Under the pieces are notes generated by a model, which worked only from the letters and a program-made list of their open reading frames with translations, ran no database searches and was not told where the DNA came from. A DNA stretch of 64,000 bases from Pelomonas sp. SE-A7 (GTDB taxonomy: Bacteria; Pseudomonadota; Gammaproteobacteria; Burkholderiales; Burkholderiaceae_C), in contig NZ_JAUASW010000001.1 of NCBI RefSeq assembly GCF_030345705.1, positions 2,170,001-2,234,000 on the forward strand, read 5' to 3'. The stretch's first letter is position 1. The number at the start of each line of letters is the position of its first letter. Of this stretch, positions 8,235-17,127 are shown piece after piece. The position numbers and the translations under genes are program-made.

Positions 8235-9155
8235 TCAGGACGGCGTCCCGGTCAGGAAGTTCCAGAGCGCCTCGGCGGCCGGCTTGCTGCGTCGGGCCAC
8301 CTCGGGCCGCTCGCGGTAGATGCGCAGCTCCATGCTCAGCTCATAGTCGCCGCCCTGGGCCGCCTGGACCAGGCGGCGCGCCTTCAGCTCCTTGGACACC
8401 GAGCTGGCCGGCAGGAAGGCCAGGCCATGGCCTTCCAGGGCCATGGCCTTGAGGCCCTCGGCCATGTCGGTCTCGTAGATCGCGTCCAGGTTCAGCGGCT
8501 CGGGCGAGGCCTTGGCGATCAGCTCCACCAGGCGGCCCAGGTAGGCGCCCGAGGCATAGCTGAGGAAAGGAATCTTGTGGCCCGGGTGACCGGGCAGGCG
8601 GAACAGCGGCTGGCCGTTGGCGTCCGCCTTGGCATAGGCGGCCAGGGTCTCGTGGCCCAGCGAAGCCATCTGGTAGCGCTCCGGGTCCAGCTGCAGCGGC
8701 TGGCTGGCATGGTGGTAGACGATCAGCAGGTCGCAATTGCCTTCGCTGAGCTGCAGCATGGCGTCGTGCACGTTCAGCGCATGCAGCCGGCTCTTGATCG
8801 CCCCGAAGCGCTGGCGCAGGTCCATCAGCCAATGCGGGAAGAAGCTGAAGGCCAGCGAATGCGGCACGGCGAACTCGATCATGTCCTGGCCGGCCGACTG
8901 GTGGCTGCGCAGCATGTTGCGCGTCGCCTGGAGGTTGCCCAGGATCTCCACCGCTTGTGCGAGCAGCGTTTCGCCGGCCCCGGTCAGCCGGGTCGGATAG
9001 GAGGAGCGATCGACCAGATCGACCCCCGCCCAGGCCTCCAGCGCCTGGATGCGGCGCGAAAACGCCGGCTGGGTCACGTGACGGAGCTGGGCCGAGCGCG
9101 AAAAGCTGCGCGTCTCGGCCAGGCTGACGAAGTCTTCGAGCCACTTGGTTTCCAC
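8235..9155 (-). CDS. LysR family transcriptional regulator
   Basis: LysR-type regulator of 306 residues. An N-terminal winged helix (WLEDFVSLAETRSFSRSAQ, HVTQPAFSRRIQALEAW) is followed by a substrate-binding domain. I chose the GTG start at 9155 because it begins directly before the conserved ETKWLEDFVSL segment; an ATG at 9179 adds eight residues. Neither start has a strong ribosome site. It lies just upstream of gltI on the same strand, so it may control the amino-acid importer, which is inference. It is divergent from the PEP-CTERM gene at 9304. Confidence 0.88.
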   Translation of the reverse strand: METKWLEDFVSLAETRSFSRSAQLRHVTQPAFSRRIQALEAWAGVDLVDRSSYPTRLTGAGETLLAQAVEILGNLQATRNMLRSHQSAGQDMIEFAVPHSLAFSFFPHWLMDLRQRFGAIKSRLHALNVHDAMLQLSEGNCDLLIVYHHASQPLQLDPERYQMASLGHETLAAYAKADANGQPLFRLPGHPGHKIPFLSYASGAYLGRLVELIAKASPEPLNLDAIYETDMAEGLKAMALEGHGLAFLPASSVSKELKARRLVQAAQGGDYELSMELRIYRERPEVARRSKPAAEALWNFLTGTPS

Positions 9156-9303
9156 GGCGGGCAGTGTAGCCGCCCCCATATTCGGGGCATTACCCCCCGC
9201 GGATGGAGGGTGCGAAGGCGTTCGCGACAAGCCGGGTCTCAGTACAGTCGCAACTATTAGTAATCGACTTGGTGTCTCAGATCCAGGAAGAGGAGCAAGA
9301 ACA

Positions 9304-10065
9304 ATGAAGCTCAGCAAATTTTTGGCGGCTGGCCTGTTCGCGTGTACCGCGGCGGCGAATGCCGGTATCTACCTGACGTTCCAGGATCGTCAGCTGGGAT
9401 TCGACGACGCCTTCCCGGCGCCCAACTACAACGGCGTGCTGTTCGGCAACCAGGCGTTCACCATGGGCGGCATGCGCTGTGCTGGCACCGGCTGGCAGCC
9501 GGGTGACGATGGCACCCTGGACAACCCCGGCACCGCCTACACCGGCGACTTCAAGGGTCAAGGCAACGGCAAGGCCGGCGGCGACCAGCCGGTGTGCGAC
9601 AACGTCGCCCTGGGTCTGAACGCCTCGCAGGTGACCCTTGGCAACCCCGCCACGTACCGGATCGAAGTCCCCGACGGCTTCGGCACCGTCTTCGAAATGC
9701 TCTACACCTCGATGGGTGGCGCCGTCCAGGGTTCGGGCGTTCGCTTCCTGGACAAGGAAAACCACGTGATCAACGGTCTGGGCAACACCACGATCAAGAC
9801 CGTGATCCAGAAGGACGCAGACACCGGCCTCGACTGTCCGGATGCCGGCGTCAGCTGCGCCTGGGGCTTCATGCATGTCGAGCTGGGCAACCAGGCCGTC
9901 TATGCGATCGAGATCACGGCGGCCGACGACAGCTACTGGTTCGACAACATGCGCTTCGGCGACATCGGCGGCCCCGGCAACCAGGTCCCCGAACCCACCG
10001 GCGGCGCACTCGCGCTGGCCGGCCTGGGTGCCCTGGCGCTGACCCGCCGCCGCCGCAACAGCTGA
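9304..10065 (+). CDS. PEP-CTERM exported protein of unknown function
   Basis: A 253-residue exported protein. It has a signal peptide (about 1-20, ending ANA), a mature part with paired Cys and many Gly/Asp, and a C-terminal sorting signal VPEPTGGALALAG, hydrophobic stretch and RRRRNS. The ATG at 9304 has an AGGAAGAGGAG site upstream; longer in-frame starts lie in the LysR promoter region. No enzyme motif is visible. The tail predicts processing by an exosortase encoded outside the window, like the protein at 1134-2375. Confidence 0.82.
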   Translation: MKLSKFLAAGLFACTAAANAGIYLTFQDRQLGFDDAFPAPNYNGVLFGNQAFTMGGMRCAGTGWQPGDDGTLDNPGTAYTGDFKGQGNGKAGGDQPVCDNVALGLNASQVTLGNPATYRIEVPDGFGTVFEMLYTSMGGAVQGSGVRFLDKENHVINGLGNTTIKTVIQKDADTGLDCPDAGVSCAWGFMHVELGNQAVYAIEITAADDSYWFDNMRFGDIGGPGNQVPEPTGGALALAGLGALALTRRRRNS

Positions 10066-10089
10066 TCCGCTGCCGGCAAGACCCCCACC

Positions 10090-10120
10090 AAGAAGCCCGC
10101 CGCGTGCGGGCTTCTTGCTT
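10090..10120 (+). terminator. Rho-independent terminator after PEP-CTERM gene
   Basis: An 11-bp stem (AAGAAGCCCGC / GCGGGCTTCTT) with a 5-nt loop, then GCTTTT. It lies between the convergent PEP-CTERM and ABC exporter genes. Confidence 0.9.
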
Positions 10121-10135
10121 TTCGATCTTGCGCCG

Positions 10136-11956
10136 TCAGGCCTTGGCGGCGCCTTCCTGCTGCAGTCGCCACATCTGGGCATAGCGCCCCGCCCGTTCCA
10201 GCAGGGCGCCGTGACTGCCGCGCTCAACGATGCGGCCGCCCTCCAGCACAAGGATCTCGTGGGCATCGACGACGGTCGACAGGCGATGGGCCACCACCAG
10301 CACCGTCTTGTTCTGCGCCGCCGCCTCCAGCTCCGCCTGGATCGCCCGCTCGTTGCGTGAATCCAGGGCCGAGGTGGCCTCGTCGAAGATCAGGATGGGC
10401 GGATTCTTGAGCAGGGTGCGCGCTATGGCCACGCGCTGCTTCTCGCCGCCCGACAGCTTGAGGCCGCGCTCGCCGACCGTGGTGTCGTAGCCCTTGGGCA
10501 GGCTCAGAATGAAGTCGTGGATATGCGCGGCCCGCGCCGCCGCCTCGACCTCCTCACGGCTGGCGCCTGGCCGGCCATAGGCGATATTGTAGGCGATGCT
10601 GTCGTTGAACAGCACCGTGTCCTGCGGAACGATGCCAATGGACTGGCGCAGCGAAGCCTGCGAGCGCTCGCGGATCAGCTGCCCGTCGATGCTGATGCCA
10701 CCAGCCTGCGGGTCGTAGAAGCGGTAGAGCAGCCGCGCCAGCGTGCTCTTGCCCGAGCCGCTGGGTCCGACCACGGCCACCTTCTTGCCGGCCGGAATCT
10801 CGAAGCTGACGCCATGCAGGATGGGCCGCGCCGCCTCGTAGGCGAAGTCGACCTGCTCGAAGCGCACCGCTCCCTCGCCCACCTGCAACGGCTGGGCGTT
10901 CGGCGCATCCGCCACCTCGCGCTCCCGCTCCAGCAGCTGAAACATCTTCTCCAGGTCGGTCAGGCCCTGCTTGATCTCGCGGTAGATCACGCCCAGGAAG
11001 TTGAGCGGGATGTAGAGCTGGATCATGAAGGCATTGATCATCACCAGGTCGCCGAGGCTCATGCGTCCCTCGACCACGCCCTGCGTGGCCCGCCACAGCA
11101 TCAGGACCAGGGCGGCCGCGATGATCAGCTGCTGGCCGGTGTTCAGCATGGACAGCGTGGTCTGCGACTTCAGCTGGGCGCGGCGCAGTTTCTCCAGGCT
11201 CTCGTCGTAGCGGCGGGCCTCGAAGTCCTCGTTGTTGAAGTACTTGACCGTCTCGTAGTTCAGGAGCGAATCGATGGCGCGGCTGTGGGCCACCGAATCC
11301 AGCTCGTTCATGGTCTTGCGGAACTTGGTGCGCCACTCGGTGACCACCACGGTGAAGGCGATGTAGAGCACCAGGGCCGCCACCGTGATGCCGGCGAACC
11401 AGAGGTCGAACTGCGTGGCCAGCAGGGTCAGCACCAGGGCCACCTCGATCAGCGTCGGAAAGATGCTGTAAAGCGAATAGGAGATCAGCGAATGCACGGC
11501 CCGGGTGCCGCGCTCGATGTCGCGGGTCATGCCGCCGGTCTGGCGCTCCAGGTGGAAGCGCAGGCTGAGGTCGTGCAGATGCCGGAACACCTGCAGCGAG
11601 ATGCTGCGCGAGGCGCCTTCCGTGGCCTTGGCGAAGATCAGCTCTCGCAACTCGGTGAACAGCGAGGTCGACAGGCGCAGACCGCCATAGGCCATCAACA
11701 GGCCCAGCGGCACGACCAGCAGCGACTCGGCCGAGCCCGGCTTGATGGACAGGGCGTCGATCAGCTGCTTGAGCAACAGGGGCACGCCCACATTGGCCAG
11801 CTTGGCCGCCACCATGAAGCTCAGCGCCAGCGTCACCCGCCAGCGGTACTGCCATAGATAGGGCAGCAGCTTGGCGACGGTGGACCAATCGGAAGGCGGC
11901 GTGGCAGCCGGGGTCGCGGCCGGCAGCGATCCGGGCAGGCTGGGTGTTCTTTGCAT
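10136..11956 (-). CDS. Atm1/HMT1-like ABC exporter (fused membrane and ATPase domains)
   Basis: A half-size ABC exporter of 606 residues from the ATG at 11956. An N-terminal six-helix domain (about 40-330) includes the Atm1-type segments GGMTRDIERGTRAVHSL and NYETVKYFNNEDFEARRYD. The C-terminal ATPase has Walker A GPSGSGKST, signature LSGGEKQ and Walker B ILIFDEATSALDS. These place it in the Atm1/HMT1/NaAtm1 group, linked by family knowledge to export of glutathione-type compounds or metal-thiol conjugates. Upstream in-frame ATGs (12004, 12037) run into the S9 peptidase leader, so I prefer 11956. Confidence 0.88.
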   Translation of the reverse strand: MQRTPSLPGSLPAATPAATPPSDWSTVAKLLPYLWQYRWRVTLALSFMVAAKLANVGVPLLLKQLIDALSIKPGSAESLLVVPLGLLMAYGGLRLSTSLFTELRELIFAKATEGASRSISLQVFRHLHDLSLRFHLERQTGGMTRDIERGTRAVHSLISYSLYSIFPTLIEVALVLTLLATQFDLWFAGITVAALVLYIAFTVVVTEWRTKFRKTMNELDSVAHSRAIDSLLNYETVKYFNNEDFEARRYDESLEKLRRAQLKSQTTLSMLNTGQQLIIAAALVLMLWRATQGVVEGRMSLGDLVMINAFMIQLYIPLNFLGVIYREIKQGLTDLEKMFQLLEREREVADAPNAQPLQVGEGAVRFEQVDFAYEAARPILHGVSFEIPAGKKVAVVGPSGSGKSTLARLLYRFYDPQAGGISIDGQLIRERSQASLRQSIGIVPQDTVLFNDSIAYNIAYGRPGASREEVEAAARAAHIHDFILSLPKGYDTTVGERGLKLSGGEKQRVAIARTLLKNPPILIFDEATSALDSRNERAIQAELEAAAQNKTVLVVAHRLSTVVDAHEILVLEGGRIVERGSHGALLERAGRYAQMWRLQQEGAAKA

Positions 11957-12050
11957 GGCTTGCGATTGTGGGTCAGCCACCGTGAACCTACCGATGGCAC
12001 CCATTTTCGGAGCGCCAATAATCGCGCCGTCCAACAATCAGGGAGGAAAT

Positions 12051-14042
12051 ATGGACAAGCTGTACAAGCTCGCCCGCGTCACGGCCTTGGCGGCCTTGAG
12101 CCTGGCGCCGCTGGCGCCCCAGGCCGCCGGAGTGCCGGTGCCGGTCGAAGCCTTCTTCCAGCCGCGCGACCTGTCGGGCGCCCGGCTGTCGCCCTCGGGC
12201 CGCTGGCTGGCCGCCGTAGGCGCCAAGACCGGCGAGCGCAAGAAGCTGATCATGATGGACACGCAGTCCGAAGACCCGCCGCGCGTGATCGCCCTGTTCG
12301 AGACCGTGGACGTGGTCGCCGTGGAATGGATGAGCGAGGACACGCTGATCTTCTGGGTCGACGACACCGAGGACGTCGACGCGCGCAGCAAGGCCGCCGG
12401 CGTGTTCAGCATCCAGCGCGACGGCAAGGAGATGAAGCGCCTGCTGCGCCGCGACTGGGACAACGACTTCTCGCAGCGCGGCGGCAAGCCGCTGGAGCCC
12501 AACTTCGGCCTGATCGGCTATGGCGCCGATGGCAGCAACGAAATCATCGTCGGCGACCACCATTTCCTGAAGCGCGAGCTGACCCATGTCACGCCCTACT
12601 ACTTCAACGTCACGACACGCGCCAAGCGGCTGGTCACGACCGACGATCCGCCGCACAAGCGCGTGACCGGCTGGTGGTTCGACCCGCAGGGCCGCCCCCG
12701 CCTGACCAGCGCCACCGACGGGGGCGAGGTGCTGTACTTCTACCGCGGCGCCGAAGGCGGCGCCTGGAGAGAGATCGGCCGCTTCCCCTGGCTGCACCAG
12801 GCCTTCCAGCCGGCCTTCGTTGATGGCGAGGGCCGCTTCTTCGTCTACATGCTGGACAAGCTGGGCAACTACACCGAGCTCCACGAGTTCGACCTGGCCA
12901 AGGGCGCGCCCAAGCCCGAGCCGCTGCTGACCACGCCAGGCTTCGATGCCGAAGTCACCCGGCTCAAGGAATTCGGCAGCACTCGTACCCTGGGCTACCG
13001 CGTCACGCTGGACGATTCGGAGACCGTCTGGCTGAACCCGGCCATGAAGGCCTTCCAGCAGCAGGTGGACAAGCTGCTGCCGGGCCGGGTCAACCAGCTG
13101 AGCTGCCGCGGCTGCGACACCACCGACACGGTGCTGGTGTATTCCTACTCGGATCGCCAGCCCGGCGAGTACCTGCTCTACAGCGGCAAGACCAAGACCT
13201 GGCAGCGCCTGGGCCAGGTCATGGCCGGCATCGAGGAGCGCCGCATGGGCACGACCGAGTTCCTGCGCATCAAGGCCCGCGACGGCATGGAGTTCCCGAT
13301 CTGGGTGACCCGGCCGGCCGGCAGCAAGCCCACCACGGCCCTGCCCACCGTGGTCCTGGTGCACGGCGGTCCCACCGCGCGGGGGCGCAGCTGGGGCTTC
13401 GAGAGCAATGCCCAGTTCCTGGCTTCGCGCGGCTACCTCGTGATCGAGCCCGAGTTCCGCGGCAGCAGCGGCTTCGGCGACAAGCTGATGCGCGCCGGCT
13501 TCAAGCAATGGGGTCAGGCCATGCAGGACGACCTGGCCGATGCGCTGAAGTTCGCCGTCGACAAGGGCTGGGCCGATGGCAAGCGCGCCTGCATCGCCGG
13601 TGGCAGCTATGGCGGCTATGCGGCCCTGATGGGCGTGGCCAAGCAGGGCGACCTGTTCCGCTGCGCGGTGTCCTGGGTCGGCGTGACCGACCCGCGCCTG
13701 ATGTTCGAGGTGCACTGGTCCGACATCAGCAGCGATGCCAAGAAGTACTCCATGCCCGAGACCATCGGCGACCCGGTCAAGGACGCCGGCATGCTGGCTG
13801 CCAATGCGCCCATCGAGCTGGCCCAGCGAATCAAGGCGCCGGTGCTGCTGGCCTACGGCTACCAGGACAAGCGCGTGCCCCTGGTCCATGGCGAGAAGAT
13901 GCGCTCCGCCCTGGTCGCCGCCGGCAACAAGCCCGAGTGGATCGTCTACGACGAAGAAGGTCATGGCTGGTCGCGGCCCAAGAACAAGGTCGACTTCTGG
14001 ACCAAGGTCGAGGCCTTCCTGGACCGCAACCTCAAGCAGTGA
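12051..14042 (+). CDS. S9 family prolyl oligopeptidase-type peptidase
   Basis: A serine peptidase of the acylaminoacyl/dipeptidyl peptidase group (S9C-like), 663 residues, exported by a signal peptide (about 1-26, ending QAA). The N-terminal half is a propeller-like domain. The alpha/beta-hydrolase half (about 410-663) carries the nucleophile in GGSYGGYAAL (Ser519), Asp606 in GYQDKRVP and His638 in EGHGW. The start has a strong GGAGG site 5 nt upstream. It is probably co-transcribed with the downstream thioesterase and oxidoreductase, given short gaps. Confidence 0.9.
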   Translation: MDKLYKLARVTALAALSLAPLAPQAAGVPVPVEAFFQPRDLSGARLSPSGRWLAAVGAKTGERKKLIMMDTQSEDPPRVIALFETVDVVAVEWMSEDTLIFWVDDTEDVDARSKAAGVFSIQRDGKEMKRLLRRDWDNDFSQRGGKPLEPNFGLIGYGADGSNEIIVGDHHFLKRELTHVTPYYFNVTTRAKRLVTTDDPPHKRVTGWWFDPQGRPRLTSATDGGEVLYFYRGAEGGAWREIGRFPWLHQAFQPAFVDGEGRFFVYMLDKLGNYTELHEFDLAKGAPKPEPLLTTPGFDAEVTRLKEFGSTRTLGYRVTLDDSETVWLNPAMKAFQQQVDKLLPGRVNQLSCRGCDTTDTVLVYSYSDRQPGEYLLYSGKTKTWQRLGQVMAGIEERRMGTTEFLRIKARDGMEFPIWVTRPAGSKPTTALPTVVLVHGGPTARGRSWGFESNAQFLASRGYLVIEPEFRGSSGFGDKLMRAGFKQWGQAMQDDLADALKFAVDKGWADGKRACIAGGSYGGYAALMGVAKQGDLFRCAVSWVGVTDPRLMFEVHWSDISSDAKKYSMPETIGDPVKDAGMLAANAPIELAQRIKAPVLLAYGYQDKRVPLVHGEKMRSALVAAGNKPEWIVYDEEGHGWSRPKNKVDFWTKVEAFLDRNLKQ

Positions 14043-14053
14043 GCTGACGGACA

Positions 14054-14482
14054 ATGGCGGCCATGAATCAAGCCGCCGTTTCCTCCCCCGTTCCCGACAG
14101 CACCGGCACGCAACGCGAGCTGGTGCTGCGCGTGATGCCCATGCCGGCCGACGCCAACCACAACGGCGATGTGTTCGGCGGCTGGATCATGGCCCAGGTC
14201 GACATCGCCGGCTCCATCCTGCCGGCCCGCATCAGCCGCGGCCGCATCGCCACCGTGGCGGTGAACGAATTCATCTTCAAGCAGCCGGTGTCCATAGGCG
14301 ACCTGCTGAGCTTCTACGCCACCGTGGTGCGCGTGGGCCGCACCTCGGTGACGGTCCATGTCGAGGTGTTCGCCGAGCGCGACCCGGCCAATCCGCAGGT
14401 GGTCAAGGTCACCGAGGCCAATCTCACCTATGTCGCGATCGACCGCGACGGCAAGTCGCGCCAGATCGTCCAGGATGCCTGA
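14054..14482 (+). CDS. Acyl-CoA thioesterase, YciA-like hotdog protein
   Basis: A single-hotdog acyl-CoA thioesterase of 142 residues. The signature ANHNGDVFGGWIMAQVD carries the conserved Asn and Asp of the YciA/BACH group, and the sheet segments FKQPVSIGDLLSFYA and GRTSVTVHVEVFAE follow. An in-frame ATG at 14063 could also be the start. It lies 11 nt after the S9 peptidase and overlaps the next gene by 8 nt. Expected activity is hydrolysis of acyl-CoA to free acid and CoA; chain-length preference cannot be read. Confidence 0.88.
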   Translation: MAAMNQAAVSSPVPDSTGTQRELVLRVMPMPADANHNGDVFGGWIMAQVDIAGSILPARISRGRIATVAVNEFIFKQPVSIGDLLSFYATVVRVGRTSVTVHVEVFAERDPANPQVVKVTEANLTYVAIDRDGKSRQIVQDA

Positions 14483-15599
14483 GCTGCTGGTCATCGGCGG
14501 CGGAGCCCTGGGCTCGGCCGTCGCAGCCCACCTGGCAGGCGACAAGCGCTGGCGCATCCGCGTCATCGAACGCGATGCCAGCTATGCCCGCGCCTCCTCG
14601 GCCCTGTCGGCCGCCTCCATCCGCCAGCAGTTCTCCACGCCGCTAAACATCGCGCTGTCGCAGCTGGGCCTGGCCTTTCTGCGCGGCATGGGCGAGCGTG
14701 CCGGCTTGCATGAGGGCGGCTACCTCTACCTCGCCCGCGAGCCGCAGCGGCTCACCGAGCTGCACGAGTTGCAGACCCGATGCGGTGCCGACATCGAGCT
14801 GCTGATGCCGGCGCAGCTGGCTGAACGCTGGCCTTGGCTGGCCACGCAAGACCTGGCCCTCGGCGCATTCGGCCGCAGCGGCGAAGGCTGGTTCGACGGC
14901 TGGGCCCTGCTGATGGAACTGCGCCGTATCGCCTTGGCTGGTGGCGCGGAGTACCAGCAGCTCGAAGCCCTGGAACTGATGCGCGACGGCAGTGGCGCAC
15001 TGGACGGCGTGCTCACGACGACTGGCGTGCTGCAGGCCGACCTCTATGTGCTGGCCTGCGGTGCCTGGTCCGGCTCGCTGGCAGCGACGGCAGGTTTGGA
15101 CGTGCCCGTGGTCGCCAGCCGGCGCAGCGTCTACCAGTTCCGCAGTCCGCAGGCCGCCGCGCAATGCCCGCTGGTGATAGACCCGTCCGGCCTCTGGTTC
15201 AGGCCCGAGGGCGAGGGCTTTCTCTGCGGCGGCGAGCCCTTGGACGACAGGCCCGGCCTGCCGCTGGACCCCGAGCCCGATCTCTTCGAGCAGCAGCTGT
15301 GGCCCGCGCTCGCCGCTCGCGTTCCCGGCTTCGAAAGCCTGCGCATGGAGCGGGCCTGGGCCGGCTACTACGAGATGAACAGCTTCGACCACAACGGCCT
15401 GGTCGGCGCCCTGGACGAATGCCCCAATCTGCTGCTGGCCTGCGGCTTCTCGGGCCATGGCCTGCAGCATGCGCCGGGCGTGGGCCGCGGCCTGGCCGAA
15501 TGGATCTCGAGCGGCGGCTATCAGACGCTGGATCTTTCGCCGCTGTCGCCAAGGCGCATTGCCGAGCAGCGGCCCTATCGCGAACTCAACGTGATCTGA
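14475..15599 (+). CDS. FAD-dependent oxidoreductase (DAO family)
   Basis: A 374-residue flavoprotein of the D-amino-acid oxidase/glycine oxidase/FOXRED1 superfamily. The N-terminal Rossmann motif is VIGGGALGSAVAAHL, with an Arg-containing SIRQQFS segment after it. Near the C-terminus, CGFSGHGLQHAPGVGRGLAE is the second FAD-binding stretch of this family. It starts at an ATG overlapping the thioesterase by 8 nt. The substrate is probably an amine or amino acid, but which one cannot be read. Its end overlaps the convergent SGNH hydrolase gene by 25 bp. Confidence 0.85.
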   Translation: MPELLVIGGGALGSAVAAHLAGDKRWRIRVIERDASYARASSALSAASIRQQFSTPLNIALSQLGLAFLRGMGERAGLHEGGYLYLAREPQRLTELHELQTRCGADIELLMPAQLAERWPWLATQDLALGAFGRSGEGWFDGWALLMELRRIALAGGAEYQQLEALELMRDGSGALDGVLTTTGVLQADLYVLACGAWSGSLAATAGLDVPVVASRRSVYQFRSPQAAAQCPLVIDPSGLWFRPEGEGFLCGGEPLDDRPGLPLDPEPDLFEQQLWPALAARVPGFESLRMERAWAGYYEMNSFDHNGLVGALDECPNLLLACGFSGHGLQHAPGVGRGLAEWISSGGYQTLDLSPLSPRRIAEQRPYRELNVI

Positions 15600-16312
15600 A
15601 GCCGCGCGATGCGCTCGGCCAGGGCCTCGGCCCAGGCCGCGTAGCCGGCCTCGTTCGGATGAAAGCCGTCGGGCGCCATCAGCGCCGCCGCGGCCTGACC
15701 GTGCAAATGCGCGGGCAGAGCCTGCATGCCGCGAGTCGCGCTGCCTATCAGCTGTCGTGCCAGCGCCCGGTTCAATCGCAAGGCCTGGGCGCCGAGCAGC
15801 CAACGCAAGGGCTGGGGCAACAAGGGAAACGCGTGCATGGGCGGCACGGCGCTGTGCAGCGTGTAGCCGATGCCGCAGCGCTCACGCGCGATGGCGTCGA
15901 GCTCATCGAGCTGGGTCAGCCAACGGCGCGGCGACACCTGGCCCACGGCGTCGTTGACGCCCAGGGCGGTGACCATCAGGTCGGCCGGCAGCAGTTCGGC
16001 CTGCTTGAGGGCCTGCAGCGCATCGCCCGTCGAATGGCCGGTGGTGGCCAGCAGCTGCCAGTGCACGCTGCCACCCAGCCGATCTGCCAGCGCCTCAGAC
16101 AAGCGGCCGGCCAAGGCCCGCTGCTGCGTCGAAGCGCCGACGCCCGCACCGGAGGAGTCGCCGACGATCAGCAGCCGCAGCTTAAGCGCGCCCTGCCCGG
16201 CCAGCCCCGCACGCGGACCCGTGGCCTCGGGCAGGCGCAAGGCCTGGCGTCGCACGCGCAGGCCTTGCCAGACCAGCAGCGGCGCCAGCGCCAGCTTGGC
16301 GATGGCCAGCAT
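15575..16312 (-). CDS. SGNH/GDSL-type lipolytic hydrolase
   Basis: A 245-residue GDSL esterase/lipase. Block I is IVGDSSGAGVGAS with the catalytic Ser, block III is ALGVNDAVG and block V is DGFHPNEAG with the Asp-x-x-His dyad. A hydrophobic N-terminus (MLAIAKLALAPLLVWQG) suggests membrane anchoring or export. It is the last gene of the minus-strand lipid cluster, 16 nt after the enoyl-CoA hydratase, so a lipid or acyl ester substrate is likely by context. Confidence 0.87.
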   Translation of the reverse strand: MLAIAKLALAPLLVWQGLRVRRQALRLPEATGPRAGLAGQGALKLRLLIVGDSSGAGVGASTQQRALAGRLSEALADRLGGSVHWQLLATTGHSTGDALQALKQAELLPADLMVTALGVNDAVGQVSPRRWLTQLDELDAIARERCGIGYTLHSAVPPMHAFPLLPQPLRWLLGAQALRLNRALARQLIGSATRGMQALPAHLHGQAAAALMAPDGFHPNEAGYAAWAEALAERIARLQITLSSR

Positions 16313-16328
16313 CACGGCAGGGGCACGC

Positions 16329-17093
16329 TCAGTCGAACTTCGAGAAGTCAGGTGCGCGCTTTTGGAAGAAGGCCTGGAAGGCCTCCATGGCCTCGGGGCT
16401 GCGCAGCCGCGCGCCAAAGATCTCGGCCTCGGTGCGGATCGCCTCGGCGATCTGCTCGTTGCTGACCCGGCGCATCAGGCGCTTGGTCTCGCGCACCGCG
16501 CTGGGCGCCAGGCGGCTGAAGCGCTCGGCCACGCGGCGCGCATGCGGCGCGACCTCGGCGGCCGGCAGCACCGCATTGGCGATGCCGCATTCCACCGCCT
16601 GCTCGCCGGTGAAGGGGTCGCCCAGCATCAGCTTCTCGGCGGCGCGGCGCATGCCCATCAGGGCCGGCACGGCCAGGCTGGAGCCGAACTCGGGCACCAG
16701 GCCCAGGCTCACGAAGGGCATGGCCAGGCGAGCGTCGTCGGCCACGTAGACGAAGTCGCAGTGCAGCAGCATGGTCGTGCCAATGCCGATGGCAGCGCCG
16801 TTGACGGCGGCGACCACAGGCTTCTCGCAGGCCAGCAGGGCGCGCATGAACTGGAACACCGGAGCGTCCTCGTCGCGCGGCGGGCTGCCCATGAAGTCCT
16901 CGAGGTCGTTGCCCGAGGTGAAGATCGTGGGCTGGCCCTGAATCAGCACGGCGCGCACGGCCTTGTCGGCATTGGCCGCCACCAAGGCGTCGGCCATGGC
17001 CTGGTACATGTCGCGGGTCAGCGCGTTCTTCTTCTCGGGTCGTGCGATCTCGATGGTGGCCACGCCGTTGACGGTGGCGGTCTTGATGCTCAC
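16329..17093 (-). CDS. Enoyl-CoA hydratase/isomerase family protein
   Basis: A crotonase-fold enzyme of 254 residues. The oxyanion-hole segments are TIFTSGNDLEDF and the NGAAIGIGTTMLLHCDFVY stretch, followed by PFVSLGLVPEFGSSL with an acidic residue at the usual catalytic Glu position. It probably hydrates or isomerises 2-enoyl-CoA. The bifunctional enzyme at 19865 has its own hydratase domain, so this one may serve a special substrate such as branched or unsaturated chains. It sits in the minus-strand lipid cluster. Confidence 0.9.
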   Translation of the reverse strand: MSIKTATVNGVATIEIARPEKKNALTRDMYQAMADALVAANADKAVRAVLIQGQPTIFTSGNDLEDFMGSPPRDEDAPVFQFMRALLACEKPVVAAVNGAAIGIGTTMLLHCDFVYVADDARLAMPFVSLGLVPEFGSSLAVPALMGMRRAAEKLMLGDPFTGEQAVECGIANAVLPAAEVAPHARRVAERFSRLAPSAVRETKRLMRRVSNEQIAEAIRTEAEIFGARLRSPEAMEAFQAFFQKRAPDFSKFD

Positions 17094-17127
17094 AGGAAGT
17101 CTCCTAGCGGTCAGAATGCGGCCGGCA

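Noticed and set aside
11988..14054. A 688-codon open frame antisense to the S9 peptidase
   Set aside because: The sense gene has a catalytic triad, signal peptide and strong ribosome site; the antisense product has the biased composition of a GC shadow.
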